Part shown: piece after piece, positions 35,923-46,133 of the stretch
Layout: each line of letters opens with the position of its first letter
Position numbering within the stretch: position 1 is the stretch's first letter
Source of the DNA: JAPOUP01 sp965201085
GTDB taxonomy: Bacteria; Pseudomonadota; Alphaproteobacteria; Rhodobacterales; Rhodobacteraceae
Length of the DNA stretch: 64,000 nucleotides
Reading direction: 5' to 3'
Assembly: GCA_965201085.1 (NCBI GenBank)
Contig: CBDAVS010000021.1
Location: 124,001 to 188,000 of the forward strand
Notes under the pieces: model-generated
Seen by the model: only the letters and a program-made list of their open reading frames with translations
Database searches by the model: none
What the model was told of the DNA's origin: nothing
Position numbers and translations under genes: made by a program

Positions 35923-37296
35923 ATGTTTATTTCCGTCTTTGATATGTTCAAGGTGGGCATAGGTCCATCTTCCTCTCATACGATCGGACCGATGGTTGCG
36001 GGTGGACGTTTTATAGACACGCTGCGGGTGTCCCCTTTCACGTTCCATGGGCTCAGGGCGACACTCTACGGATCCCTCGCGTTCACCGGCGTGGGCCATG
36101 CGACGGATCGAGCGACGATCCTTGGTCTGGCGGGATTTCGGCCCGAGGACTATGACGAGGCATCGGCGGAAAACGCTCTCGCCGAAATCACCCGAACCGG
36201 TATCGTGCGGCCCGAAGGATTGCCGAGTCTCGCGTTCGACCCCGACAGGGATCTGGTTTTCAACTTTGACGCCCCCCTGCCCGGTCATGCGAACGGAATA
36301 ATCCTGAGCGCCCTTGATGCCCAGGGCGACGAAGTACTGAAGGAGACCTATTATTCGGTCGGTGGTGGATTCGTACTCACGGAGGAGGAATTGGCCACCG
36401 GAGGCGACCGGAATCAAGGGCCATCTGTGCCCCATCCGTTCAGTTCCGCACGTGAAATGTTGGAGATCTGCGCCAGCCGAAGCGAATCCATCGCAACGCT
36501 CAAACGTGCGAACGAACTAAGCCGTATATCGTCAACGGCGCTGGACGCGGGCATCGAACGGATTTGGCATGTCATGCGCGAATCCATGGACCGCGGTCTT
36601 TCGGCGGAGGGCGTGCTTCCGGGAGGCCTGCAGGTAAGACGGCGTGCAAGGCGCATCCACCAGGCATTGCTGAACGAACGCGGTCTGAACCAACGGGCAC
36701 CTCATACAATCAATGACTGGATCGGCGTCTACGCAATGGCGGTCAACGAGGAGAACGCCGCGGGCGGACAGATCGTAACCGCTCCGACGAACGGTGCGGC
36801 CGGTGTGGTGCCCGCTGTCATACGCTACTGGCTTGACCATGTACCGGACGCGACACCTTCAAGGATCGACGAATTCCTTCTGACCGCGTCCGCCATCGGG
36901 GGGTTGATCAAACATAACGCCTCGATCAGCGGCGCGGAATGTGGCTGTCAGGCCGAAGTCGGAAGCGCTTCGGCGATAGCCGCCGCCGGTCTATGCGCAG
37001 TCATGGACGGTACGCCGGAACAGGTTGAAAACGCCGCCGAGATAGCGCTGGAGCATCATCTTGGGATGACGTGCGACCCCGTGAAGGGACTGGTTCAGCT
37101 ACCCTGTATCGAGCGTAACGGCATCGGCGCGGTCAAGGCGGTTAGCGCGGCGTCACTTGCGCTTCGCGGTGACGGAACGCATTTCATTTCGCTGGACGCA
37201 TGCATCGAGACAATGCGGCAGACCGGAGCCGATATGGATGGTAAATACAAGGAAACCGCGCTGGGTGGCCTTGCGGTCAACGTCCCGAATTGCTGA
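35923..37296 (+). CDS. sdaA: L-serine ammonia-lyase, iron-sulfur dependent, single chain
   Basis: A 457-aa serine dehydratase converting L-serine to pyruvate and ammonia. The beta-like domain begins MFISVFDMFKVGIGPSSSHTIGPM. The alpha domain contains TAPTNGAAGVVPAV and cluster cysteines in SGAECGCQAEVGSASAIAAAG and MTCDPVKGLVQLPCIERN. Length and both domains match SdaA. Single gene; 201 non-coding nt follow. Confidence 0.96.
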   Translation: MFISVFDMFKVGIGPSSSHTIGPMVAGGRFIDTLRVSPFTFHGLRATLYGSLAFTGVGHATDRATILGLAGFRPEDYDEASAENALAEITRTGIVRPEGLPSLAFDPDRDLVFNFDAPLPGHANGIILSALDAQGDEVLKETYYSVGGGFVLTEEELATGGDRNQGPSVPHPFSSAREMLEICASRSESIATLKRANELSRISSTALDAGIERIWHVMRESMDRGLSAEGVLPGGLQVRRRARRIHQALLNERGLNQRAPHTINDWIGVYAMAVNEENAAGGQIVTAPTNGAAGVVPAVIRYWLDHVPDATPSRIDEFLLTASAIGGLIKHNASISGAECGCQAEVGSASAIAAAGLCAVMDGTPEQVENAAEIALEHHLGMTCDPVKGLVQLPCIERNGIGAVKAVSAASLALRGDGTHFISLDACIETMRQTGADMDGKYKETALGGLAVNVPNC

Positions 37297-38158
37297 ACTT
37301 TGTCCGAATGTGCGAAGCGGGTATTTCCGGCACGGGACCCGCACCCGGATAGCGAAGCGCGGACGCGCTGGATACAAGACGCGGCGCCATACCCCATTGG
37401 CAGCGTCATGTGGTCCCCGAAACAAAAGCTGGATCGATGGACCGTCAATGGACTTCGAATCTGACTTAACGACAGATTTCTCGATGAAAGTGCCGGGATG
37501 ATTGGCGACCGGCCTCTATTGGGCGTGTTTCTCATGGTCGGGTTCGCGCTGACCGCGCCCGGAATGGATGCGCTGGCCAAACTTGCGGGCGATCGAATTC
37601 CAATCGGACAGATCCTCGCCTTCCGTTTCTGCATCCAAGCGGTATTGCTGCTGCCGCTCGCCTTCATGCTTGGCCTTCTGAAATACCCATCGCCGTCCGA
37701 GGCGTTTTGGCATGTTATCCGCGCGGTTCTGATCCTCGCCGCGACAGCGTTGTTCTTTTCCGCGCTGAGATTCATGTCCATAGCGGATGCGATCGCCATA
37801 TTCTTCGTAGAGCCCTTTATCCTAACCCTGCTCGGTGCCGTTTTGCTCGGCGAGCGAGTCGGCTGGCGACGGCTCGCTGCCTGCGCGACGGGTTTTCTTG
37901 GAGCGCTGCTGGTGATCCGACCGAGCTTCGCGGCGGTCGGTGTGGTTGCGCTTTTTCCGTTGGGCACCGCCGTCTGCTTCTCCCTCTATATGATCGTCAC
38001 CCGCCAGACGGCACGGTCACTTCACCCGGTCGCGCTGCAGGCCTGGACAGCGCTTGCCGCATCGGTGCTGATCATACCCGTGCTCATCGGCTTTCAGGAC
38101 TCGGGTATATTCCCGCTTGATCCCATGATTCCGGAAGGAAAGTACTGGTTCTATCTTA

Positions 38159-39116
38159 GAGTTTGTTCCATAAGTTGAGTGGTCCCGCAGGATGTGGCAT
38201 TCCGGTTGGTGAAAGCAACCAAATCCGGAGATCGCCATGCCCTGGAACAGGACCACCCAACAGCTCCATAAGCGCCCGGACGACCACAGTCAAAACGATC
38301 TGACCGACGCCGAATGGACCATCATCGAGCCGATGCTGCCGAAGCAGGGAAGGATGGGACGGCCGCGCGAGGTCGACCTTCGGTCGGTGTTCGACGCGGT
38401 CCAGTATATCCTGTCCACGGGATGCCAGTGGCGCGCGTTACCCTCTGGATATCCACCGTTTTCCACCGTCCAGAACTATTTTTACGCATGGCGGCGGAGC
38501 GGGCTCCTGGAGCGTCTCGTGCATCGTCTCCGGGACCTCGCGCGGCGGTGTTCGGGGCGCTCCGCGGAGCCGACCGCCGCCTCGATCGACAGCCAGTCGG
38601 TGAAGACCACGGAGAGCGGCGGGCCCCGCGGCTACGACGCCGGGAAGAAGGTGAAGGGGAGGAAAAGGCACCTGATCGTGGACGCCGACGGCACACCGAT
38701 CGTCATGACGGTTCACACCGCCAACATCCAGGACCGGGACGGCGCACCGGACCTGATCGCGAAGCTGCTGGAGACGGTGCCCACGGTGTGTAGGCTGTTC
38801 GCCGACGGTGGCTACGCGGGTCCGAAGCTGCGGGACCGGCTTGAGGGGATGGGGTTGTCGAACGTGATCAGGATCGTCGAAAAACCGAAGAATGTCAAAG
38901 GGTTCACGGTTCTCTACCGCCGCTGGGTGGTGGAGCGGACCTTCGCCTGGATGGGCCGGTGCCGCCGCCTGTCGAAAGATTACGAAAGGCTCAGTGAGAA
39001 CTCGCTGGCATGGGCGCAGCTGGCCGCCTGCCGGTTCCTGCTCAGGCGGGTGGCGAGGGCGTCAACTCCATGAAAAACAATAGTTTAATGATATCAGTGA
39101 CTTATGATTCAAACTC
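38159..39116 (+). mobile_element. IS5-family element (TNA-target group), copy 2, intact
   Basis: 958 bp with the same ends as copy 1 and a TTA target duplication (38156-38158, 39117-39119). Length and nearly all bases are identical to copy 1. Confidence 0.96.
38237..39073 (+). CDS. IS5-family transposase, copy 2
   Basis: An intact 278-aa DDE transposase with IDSQSVKTTESGG, LFADGGYAGPKL and VVERTFAWMGRCRRL. It differs from copy 1 at AVQYIL (residues ~53-58). It is one of the two probable source copies in this window. Confidence 0.95.
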   Translation: MPWNRTTQQLHKRPDDHSQNDLTDAEWTIIEPMLPKQGRMGRPREVDLRSVFDAVQYILSTGCQWRALPSGYPPFSTVQNYFYAWRRSGLLERLVHRLRDLARRCSGRSAEPTAASIDSQSVKTTESGGPRGYDAGKKVKGRKRHLIVDADGTPIVMTVHTANIQDRDGAPDLIAKLLETVPTVCRLFADGGYAGPKLRDRLEGMGLSNVIRIVEKPKNVKGFTVLYRRWVVERTFAWMGRCRRLSKDYERLSENSLAWAQLAACRFLLRRVARASTP

Positions 39117-39614
39117 TTATAGGGATCGGACTCGGATCAACCGCCAGTCATCTCATGGTTTCCGGCGCGTTACGATTCGCTCCGACCACGACCGTGGCCC
39201 CGCTGCAGTATCTGGAGATCATCTCCGCCACCATTCTCGGATACCTCATTTTCTCCGACCTTCCGGACACAACGTCCGTGATCGGGGTGGCGATCATCGT
39301 CTGTTCGGGTCTGTTCGTCATCTGGCGAGAACGCCGTCGAGAACGTGAACGAACGGAGCGAGCTTCACAGCTGAAGGATACCTGATGTGGAGGCTGGTTC
39401 AGACCATGCGGTTCCCCTGCGGTCGCTGACAACGGTTCGGCATCCGGTCTCGATAGCACCTTTGCGGCATATGGCCGCATCTTCGGACGCGGCGGATCAT
39501 CCCGCCCGCCTATGTTCACACTGATCACGACGCGGCGCCGTTCGCCGTCCGATAGCCGTGTTCCGATATGTCATACCCCAAGTTCCGATAGCGAGGCGAA
39601 TGCCTGGTTACATA

Positions 39615-41401
39615 GTGTCTGCCAGAAAACCCCGTGTTTTTCCGGGGATCGGGCTGAATCCGGCGGATTCCGGCTTCACGGGACCCTGGCCGGGCCCGTC
39701 GGAGCGCCGCCCGGGGCTTCGACGGGACGGCCGGTGGCGGGAACATATGGTGAACATCCGGACCTCCGCCGGCCCGCGGGCACGCCGGTCCGGGCCCCGC
39801 AGCGGCGGGGCCTTCCATGGGCCGGTTCATCGGTGGACGCCCCGCAGGCGGCGGCGGGGAGCACGGGGCGCTCCCTCTCCCGGAGCATCAGGCCGGGGCG
39901 GTGGACGTTCGCCGCCAGCACCGCCAGCGCCACGGCGCCGGCGAAACCCTCCTTTCCGTGGCCGCCGACGCGGTCCAGGCCGCGGTGCTCCAGGCTGTTG
40001 ATGGCCGACCCGCCGGCGGCGTAGACGCGCCGCGCCCCGCGGAACGCCTCCCCGCTTTCCCGGACGCGGTCCGCCTTCGACAGCCTGCCCCTGTGGGGCA
40101 TGGCGTCGGCTCCGGCATCCCGGCAGGCCCCAGCCGGTCCGGGGGGCTGTGCGGACCCCTGTCGAAGCTCACCACCGAGAGATCCGGGAACCAGGCCCGC
40201 GCCTCCTCCACCATGGGGACCGCCACGTCCACGTCGCTCCCCTCCCACATGACGGAACGGTGCGGGAGGAATCCGTGACGGTCCTCAAGGAGGCGGACCG
40301 GAACGCCGGGCTCCACCGGGACCCCGGCCTTTCCCTTCGATGTCCAGCGGGTGTGCGGCCCGGATATCGGGTGCACCTTCCCGCGGTGCGGGACCGTCCC
40401 TCCCTTCAGGATCCGCCGTCCGGTCAGGTCCGCCCGGTGCCTGACATGGCCGATGAAGCCCCGGATACTGTCCGATGGGCCCGGGATACCCAACCTGCCG
40501 TCGGTCTCCGCGCGGCTGGCCTCCGCCCTGTCCGCCAGCATCAGGGCGGGCCGGAGCGGCGCCTCCACATCCCTCGGGCGCGGGTTGGCGGGCCGTGACG
40601 TGGCGACACCGGGACAGGGCCTGCGGAGCTTTCCGCAAAGGTATTCCTTCCGCCGCCAGCCGCGCGGCCCAGGCCCCCCGCAGGCCCGGGACACGTCCCG
40701 GACCATGCACCGCGCCGCGTCCATCGGCAGGCTGCGGTCGGTCGGATGATGCACGTCGGTCCCGGCCACGAAGGAATGACGGCGGCCGCGCAACGCGGCG
40801 CCAGGTTTTTTCCGGCCACCCTGTGGCCCCTCTCCACGACCGTCCTTCCGACCCCGGCGAGGAGTTCCGGCGTGAGGAGCGACACGCTGTCAACCGGACG
40901 CCGGTGTTCGTATCCTTATCCGTCCACGTCCCATGATCCGTGGCCCGGCCTCCGGCCTTCGCCGGATCGTGATGTGCTGGTTCGCCGGTTCCTGAAGCCG
41001 GTCGAAACCGCACCCGGGACCCTGCCTGACCACGCCGGGCACCGGGATGGTCAACGGCTCCATCCCCGGCCTGCCGACCCGGCGGCTCCTTCCGGGAAGC
41101 ACCAGCCGACCCGGAAGCCCGGACAGCCGCTTTCGGGTCCCTTCGTCGCCGCAGGGGTCCTGGAGGCCGATCAGGATCGCCGGGATGTCGTCCCTCGATT
41201 TCACGGTCGGCCTGATCCTCGTGATGTCGGGGGCGCCGGGCCGCCGCCGGGTGTCATGGACCTTGCGCATGGGGGCCTCCTGAAGGGGAGGATTGGCGGA
41301 TTCCGCGGCATACCCTGACTGCCATATCCGGTGAATCCCCGTAAGGTGGATTCCGTCATTTACCGCAAAAAACCGCAGCTTGGCAGTTTTCTGGCGGACA
41401 C
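39615..41401 (-). mobile_element. ISNCY-like element, copy 2, full length with decayed transposase
   Basis: 1787 bp, bounded by inverted ends GTGTCTGCCAGAAAA (39615) and the complement of GTGTCCGCCAGAAAA (ending 41401), with a 6-bp target duplication TACATA (39609-39614 and 41402-41407). It lies 22 nt beyond the 3' end of the thiamine pyrophosphokinase gene, which is undamaged. The transposase inside is broken. Confidence 0.88.
39680..41270 (-). pseudogene. Decayed ISNCY-type transposase (copy 2)
   Basis: Starts at ATG 41270 (MRKVHDTRRRPGAPDITRI) and reads through SRDDIPAILIGLQDPCG and RRVGRPGMEPLTIPVP, then changes frame repeatedly. Later family blocks (HPTDRSLPMDAARCMVRD, HTRWTSKGKAG, LEDRHGFLPHRSVMWEG, INSLEHRGLDRVGGHG) occur in at least two other frames. 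Many substitutions convert Leu or Ile to Pro or Thr, i.e. T-to-C changes. Confidence 0.85.
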
Positions 41402-41428
41402 TACATAGCTGCGGGAAGGGACGAACCG

Positions 41429-42163
41429 TCAGCCACGGAGCGCGCCAGCCGCCGCGCCAAGTTGGGAACGAGGCAGGATAACGAGCATCCCGGTCATTTC
41501 GGGACGCAGGGTAACAACACCGGACGTCACCCGGTTCGAGGTTCCGACCCGTCCGGCGGGATCGAACACCAGACCAGCGGTTGACCAGTGCAGACCGATG
41601 CTGAAACACCGCATCCGAGCCATCGGGAACAGGGAAATCCGTGTTCCGGCCAATAGATCAAGTTCAAGCTCATCGGGAAGATGGAAGCATATGTCCCGCT
41701 CACCGATGACTATGACCGGGAGGTCGGCATTACGCACCAGGGAATTATAGGCCGCCAATTCATGATCGATCCGTCCACCGGTGAATCCAACAGCCAGAAC
41801 CAGAGGTGCCTGGATCCGGCACAGCGCTTTATCAAAGTCTGTGCTTTCCTGCTCCGGGATTATATGAAGCCGTTCATGCGGTATGCGTTTCCGGACATGA
41901 CTTTCGAGCGAATCGAAATCTCCAATCACCGCCTCCGGCATCAATCCACGCGACAGCGCGGTCGCCGCACCCCCATCGGCGGCCACAAGCCGGGGCCCGA
42001 CCGCCAGCGCCTCATCGAGCTCCGCTCCGGGAGGAACGGAAGCTCCGAGCAGCGTGACCGGACCGCCTGAACGGATGATAGTGTCGGTCACATCAACACC
42101 GTTTGGACGCGAGACGTCGCACGCTGGTACATGCAGGATCGGTGCCTGCGACACCCGTTGCAT
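41429..42163 (-). CDS. thiN: Thiamine pyrophosphokinase
   Basis: A 244-aa enzyme transferring pyrophosphate from ATP to thiamine. Visible: VAADGGAATALSRGLMPEAVIGDFDSL, ESTDFDKALCRI and GFTGGRIDHELAAYNSL in the catalytic N-terminal half, and a beta-rich C-terminal thiamine-binding domain with WSTAGLVFDP and TSNRVT. The exact start is uncertain; the first ~25 residues are not family-like and a later GTG/ATG (DVTDTIIRS) is possible. An IS insertion ends 27 nt past the stop. Confidence 0.92.
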   Translation of the reverse strand: MQRVSQAPILHVPACDVSRPNGVDVTDTIIRSGGPVTLLGASVPPGAELDEALAVGPRLVAADGGAATALSRGLMPEAVIGDFDSLESHVRKRIPHERLHIIPEQESTDFDKALCRIQAPLVLAVGFTGGRIDHELAAYNSLVRNADLPVIVIGERDICFHLPDELELDLLAGTRISLFPMARMRCFSIGLHWSTAGLVFDPAGRVGTSNRVTSGVVTLRPEMTGMLVILPRSQLGAAAGALRG

Positions 42164-42184
42164 CGCGTCTGGAGAGTGGACGGG

Positions 42185-42412
42185 TCACCCCCGCACTTCG
42201 CTATTCGGGTCCGGTTTACCGATGCCCCTGAACACGGATCGAAGCGGAGCCACCCAAAGGATGCCCAAACCGACATAGATCGCGAGTTCAAGGAGGAAGC
42301 CGGGCCGCTCGAACCATCCGATAACCGTGACCGCGATAACAATGTAAAGAGGCAGACCCAATACCAAAATCGCCAATGACCATCGGCGTCGGGATCTGTA
42401 GCTTAGAGCCAT
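42185..42412 (-). CDS. DUF2842 membrane protein
   Basis: A 75-aa protein with two membrane segments, starting MALSYRSRRRWSLAILVLGL and containing YVGLGILWVAPLRSVFRGIGKPDP, typical of the alphaproteobacterial DUF2842 family. Function unknown. The ATG at 42412 was preferred over 42466 because the family begins MALSY. It lies just downstream of purA on the same strand. Confidence 0.9.
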   Translation of the reverse strand: MALSYRSRRRWSLAILVLGLPLYIVIAVTVIGWFERPGFLLELAIYVGLGILWVAPLRSVFRGIGKPDPNSEVRG

Positions 42413-42472
42413 ATGTGATCTCCCTCCATGTGATTCGAAAAGTAGCGGTGTCGCGATACCGCTCAAGCTGGA

Positions 42473-43765
42473 TCAACCCAAAAACGGATCGGTTACCAGG
42501 ATTGTGTCTTCCCGCTCGGGCGAGGTGGAGAGCATTGCGACGGGACACTGAATCAATTCCTCTATTCGCCGAACATATTTCACGGCAGCGCCCGGAAGCT
42601 CTTCCCACGAACGGGCTCCGGCCGTCGACTCTTTCCAACCCTGCATATTTTCATATATCGGCACACATCGGGACTGGCGGTCAGCCGCGGTTGGAAGGTA
42701 GTCCAGACGCTCATCGTCAAGCTCATACGCCGTGCATATCCTGAGCGTCTCAAATCCATCGAGGACATCGAGCTTGGTCAGCGCGATTCCGTTGACACCG
42801 GAGGTTGAACAAGTCTGGCGAATCAAACATGCGTCAAACCACCCGCAGCGTCGTTGCCTGCCGGTTGTGGTGCCGAATTCCCGTCCACGTTCACCTAGAC
42901 GCGTGCCGTCGGCATCGTTCAGTTCTGTCGGAAACGGTCCTTCGCCCACACGTGTGGTGTAGGCCTTGACGATACCGAGGACGAAATCGATCGCTCCGGG
43001 GCCAAGCCCGACACCGGTGGCGGCCTGACCGGCGATCACATTCGACGAGGTGACGAACGGATATGTACCGAAATCGATGTCGAGCAGCGCTCCCTGTGCG
43101 CCTTCGAACAGGATGCGCCGACCGGATTTCCGCGCATCCTCCAACACTTTCCAGACGGGCGCAGCATAGGGGAGTATGACTGAAGCGACCTCGCCGAGTG
43201 CCGACACAAGCGCCCCCCGGTCTACGGGCTCCATTCCCAATCCTCGGCGCAGTGCGTTATGGTGGATCAGCGCTCGGTCGACCCGGAGGTCCAACGTCGC
43301 GGTGTCGGCAAGGTCGGCCAGACGAATCACCCGCCGTCCAACCTTATCCTCATAGGCCGGACCAATGCCCCGCCCTGTGGTGCCGATCCTCGCGACGAAG
43401 GCCTGTCGCTCCCGAGCGCGGTCCAGCTCTCCATGGAATGGTAGGATGAGTGGTGTGTTCTCTGCGATTTTCAGGGAGTCCGGCGTAATTTCTACACCTT
43501 TGGAGCGGAGGTCATCGATCTCTTTGACCAGGTTCCAGGGATCGAGAACCACGCCGTTGCCGATGACGGAAAGTTTGCCCCTTCGCACGACTCCGGACGG
43601 AAGCACGTGCAGTTTATAGACCATTCCGTCGTTGACCAGAGTGTGACCGGCGTTATGCCCTCCCTGAAATCTCGCGATTACGTCAGCACGCTCGGAAAGC
43701 CAGTCGACGATCTTACCTTTTCCCTCGTCACCCCACTGGGTTCCGACAACGGCGACATTGGCCAT
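42473..43765 (-). CDS. purA: Adenylosuccinate synthetase
   Basis: A 430-aa GTP-dependent enzyme joining IMP and aspartate. Visible: VVGTQWGDEGKGKIVDWLSE (phosphate loop and catalytic Asp), GGHNAGHTLV (catalytic His), TTGRGIGPAYEDKVGRR (IMP site), GEGPFPTEL, GRQRRCGWFD and the KLDVLDGF guanine-specificity region. Full length and intact. Confidence 0.97.
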   Translation of the reverse strand: MANVAVVGTQWGDEGKGKIVDWLSERADVIARFQGGHNAGHTLVNDGMVYKLHVLPSGVVRRGKLSVIGNGVVLDPWNLVKEIDDLRSKGVEITPDSLKIAENTPLILPFHGELDRARERQAFVARIGTTGRGIGPAYEDKVGRRVIRLADLADTATLDLRVDRALIHHNALRRGLGMEPVDRGALVSALGEVASVILPYAAPVWKVLEDARKSGRRILFEGAQGALLDIDFGTYPFVTSSNVIAGQAATGVGLGPGAIDFVLGIVKAYTTRVGEGPFPTELNDADGTRLGERGREFGTTTGRQRRCGWFDACLIRQTCSTSGVNGIALTKLDVLDGFETLRICTAYELDDERLDYLPTAADRQSRCVPIYENMQGWKESTAGARSWEELPGAAVKYVRRIEELIQCPVAMLSTSPEREDTILVTDPFLG

Positions 43766-44269
43766 GGTATATCCTCAAGCACGCCACAAGCCGAGACGGT
43801 ATATCCCGCCGCGAACAGCGCGGAAACCTTAAATCACCGACTGGCTGTCGACCGCCTATGATCAGGCGTTCTGGCGCTGATTCAACCCGTCACCTTTCCG
43901 CCGCTTACGGCACGATGACGTCGCAACGGTGTCCTTGCTTTTTCTGAGTTGATTATGGATTGAGGAGGGGTACCCGACGTTCGCTATGTCCCGGGACATG
44001 AAGAGCCAAGCCTGTATTTGCCAGGCTTCTTCGTGAAGCGCCGGCTGCCGCCAGCGGCACGAAACGCGAGTTGCGCCGGGGCCGGCAACTTCGCAACCCG
44101 CATATCCACACCCCATTCGGGCATCGTTGCATGATGCGCTTCGCTGACTTCCGCATCGGGAGGGGGACCCGTTTATATCGGACACGTTTTCCGCTCGGCC
44201 ACGCCAACCGTGCCGACAGGTTTCAGGTCATTTCCCTATTTTCCCGGCCCGCGAGTTCACCCGGTTCAA
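43766..44269. other. Intergenic region upstream of purA, no gene seen
   Basis: 504 nt. It contains an imperfect hairpin around 44001-44030 (AAGCCTG / CAGGCTT) without a T tract. No RNA gene or ORF is recognised. The purA promoter should lie near 43766-43850. Confidence 0.5.
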
Positions 44270-44761
44270 TCAAAATGATTCGGAGGAATCGAGAAACCAG
44301 GCCGCGATATCGCCCAGCAACGGAAGAACCAGAGCCGCTATGATGACGGCACCGATTGCCTTCATCCACTTCATGTCGTTTCTCAGTTCACCTACACAAA
44401 TAACCAGGGCATCGACTTTCTCCTCCAGCCTCTCCACCCGCGTCTCCAGCCTCTCCAACCGCGTCTCAAGCCCAGCGACCCGTGTATCCAGCCCAGCGAC
44501 CTTCTTCTCCAAAGAAATGAATTCGCTTTTGGTGACAAGCTCTCGATCAATCCGCGATTCCAGCTTCGCGATATCGTCCTTGGTGGCAAGCTCCCCATCA
44601 ATCCGCGATTCCAATCTGCCGATATCGTCCTTGGTGGCGACATAACCAACCAGGTGCTCATGCAGCAGTATTGCAGTGCCTTCAGCCTGCTTGGTAGGAA
44701 AGTCGAACTCCCTCTCAAGTCGCTGGGCAGTGCTTAGTGTGTCGAACGCCGCGTGTACCAT
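44270..44761 (-). CDS. Coiled-coil membrane protein, DUF1640-like
   Basis: A 163-aa protein. The N-terminus (FDTLSTAQRLEREFDFPTKQAEG) resembles the DUF1640/CCDC90 region. A heptad-rich coiled coil (residues ~45-120) has repeated TKDDI-LESRID and DTRVAGLETRLERLE units, and a C-terminal membrane anchor spans residues ~136-156. Related proteins often vary in repeat number. Function unknown in bacteria. Confidence 0.8.
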   Translation of the reverse strand: MVHAAFDTLSTAQRLEREFDFPTKQAEGTAILLHEHLVGYVATKDDIGRLESRIDGELATKDDIAKLESRIDRELVTKSEFISLEKKVAGLDTRVAGLETRLERLETRVERLEEKVDALVICVGELRNDMKWMKAIGAVIIAALVLPLLGDIAAWFLDSSESF

Positions 44762-45236
44762 TTCATATCCTCAGCCTTCATATAGCCGCTTTCCCAAAGC
44801 GCTTCCAGTCCCCAAAACGCGTCAAAGGCGACGGTTTCGTTTCATATAGACTGCGCCGCGGATATCGTCATTGCTACAGGCCGTGAAACCTACTGCGGCC
44901 CGATCTGCTGAAAATCACGCGGTGATTGGCATTGCCGCTGTCAGAAGTCATGTCGGCCCACAGTTCAACGAGTAACGCACAGAGGTGCGCCGGACCGCGC
45001 TGTAATTCGCGGATGAACAACGGCGGAAATTCTGAGACTACGCCGCCGAAACCAAGGAAAGCGGGTGGGGATGACCGCTTCCCGCTGAGGCCAGACAATT
45101 CGACGACCAGCACCGCCAAAGTTACCGAACCCAAAAATCAAGATGCGAAGGCCATGCTCCTCGGCAATTCCGGGTTGCAGGAACGGCTCTTGATCACTAG
45201 ATGCTGATTTGCCCATCGACAATAGGTTCCGCCGGC
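44762..45236. other. Intergenic region before secG, no gene seen
   Basis: 475 nt with no recognisable gene on either strand. Short frames (for example 44926-45207 plus) show no family similarity. The secG promoter should be within the last 100 nt. Confidence 0.5.
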
Positions 45237-45593
45237 ATGGAAAACGTTCTCCTTGTAATTCTTCTGATCCTCGCACTTACGCTGATCGGAATCGTGCTTC
45301 TCCAACGTTCCGAAGGAGGCGGCCTTGGCATCGGCGGTGGGGGCGGAGTAGTTTCAAACCGTTCGGCCGCTACCGCGCTGGGCAAGCTCACCTGGATCCT
45401 GGGTGCCTTGTTCATGGTCATATGCCTCGTAATGACGGTCCTGGCCGCGCGTGACAGCGCAAACCTGTCCGTTATCGACGGGCTCCAGAACCCTGAAACC
45501 GGCGACACCATACCTCTTCCAAACGCGGATGAACTGCTTCCACCACCGATAGGATCTGGATCGGAGACCGAGTCGCTGCCCCGTGCGGAATGA
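45237..45593 (+). CDS. secG: Preprotein translocase subunit SecG
   Basis: A 118-aa inner-membrane SecYEG subunit. Two membrane segments (residues ~2-22 and ~52-72) flank the conserved QRSEGGGLGIGGGGG loop; a polar, acidic C-terminal tail follows. Start at ATG 45237 gives the family N-terminus MENVLLVILLILALTLIG. pyrG follows on the same strand, as is common in Rhodobacterales, but with an unusually long 540-nt gap. Confidence 0.95.
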   Translation: MENVLLVILLILALTLIGIVLLQRSEGGGLGIGGGGGVVSNRSAATALGKLTWILGALFMVICLVMTVLAARDSANLSVIDGLQNPETGDTIPLPNADELLPPPIGSGSETESLPRAE

Positions 45594-46133
45594 CTTGAGA
45601 CGGCTCGGTATCCTGCTAGACGTCGCTAACCAAAGCCACGGAAAGCGGTGTCTCGGCTCCACATCGACCAGGATACGGATTAGACCCTACGGCACAAACC
45701 ATTGCTGGACGCATCGCCTTCTCCCGCAGCGTGTCAGAGGTTTGACCCGCCTCAAGGTATATCAAGAAGCGCAACTTCAATCGAAGTCATCGACACTAGA
45801 AGTTGCGGGCGCGGTGAGAGCTCAACAATCGAGTCATGGTGATAAACTTCGCGTCACGCCTGACTGAGCTATCGTTTAACGGGAGCAAATGCTATCTGAA
45901 GTGGAATGTCACGAATACCGATCGGGCGGATCGTCGCTTGAATGCCATCACTATCCAAAAAAACGCAACGTTTTTCCATAGCTTGCGTCCTGACCGAAAG
46001 GCCGCCACTTCATTTTGCGTGTGGGTTGCGTTCAGTTTGGTTCCACAATATGCTTTTACCCCCGTGGGCCTGCGAAAGCGCCAGACTAAGTTTGTCTTGG
46101 CACACAAATTCGAACACGGGGGATCATGGCCGA
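45594..46133. other. Long gap between secG and pyrG, no gene seen
   Basis: 540 nt. No ORF with family similarity, no IS end and no RNA gene recognised. The gap is long for this normally compact gene pair. Confidence 0.5.

Larger units (their letters stand above)
37498..39385 (+). pseudogene. DMT-superfamily (EamA) transporter split by IS5 copy 2
   Basis: 5' part 37498-38158 reads MIGDRPLLGVFLMVGFALTA to GKYWFYL. The 3' part resumes at 39120 (GIGLGSTASHLMVSGALRF) and ends at 39385. Removing the IS5 and one TTA duplication restores YWFYLIGIGLGSTA in a single ~310-aa frame with ten likely helices. The insertion is clean, so the break is very recent. The interrupted frame acquires only six IS-encoded residues (RVCSIS) before a stop. 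Confidence 0.95.

Noticed and set aside
44001..44030. Hairpin as terminator
   Set aside because: No T tract and no gene ending nearby on either strand.
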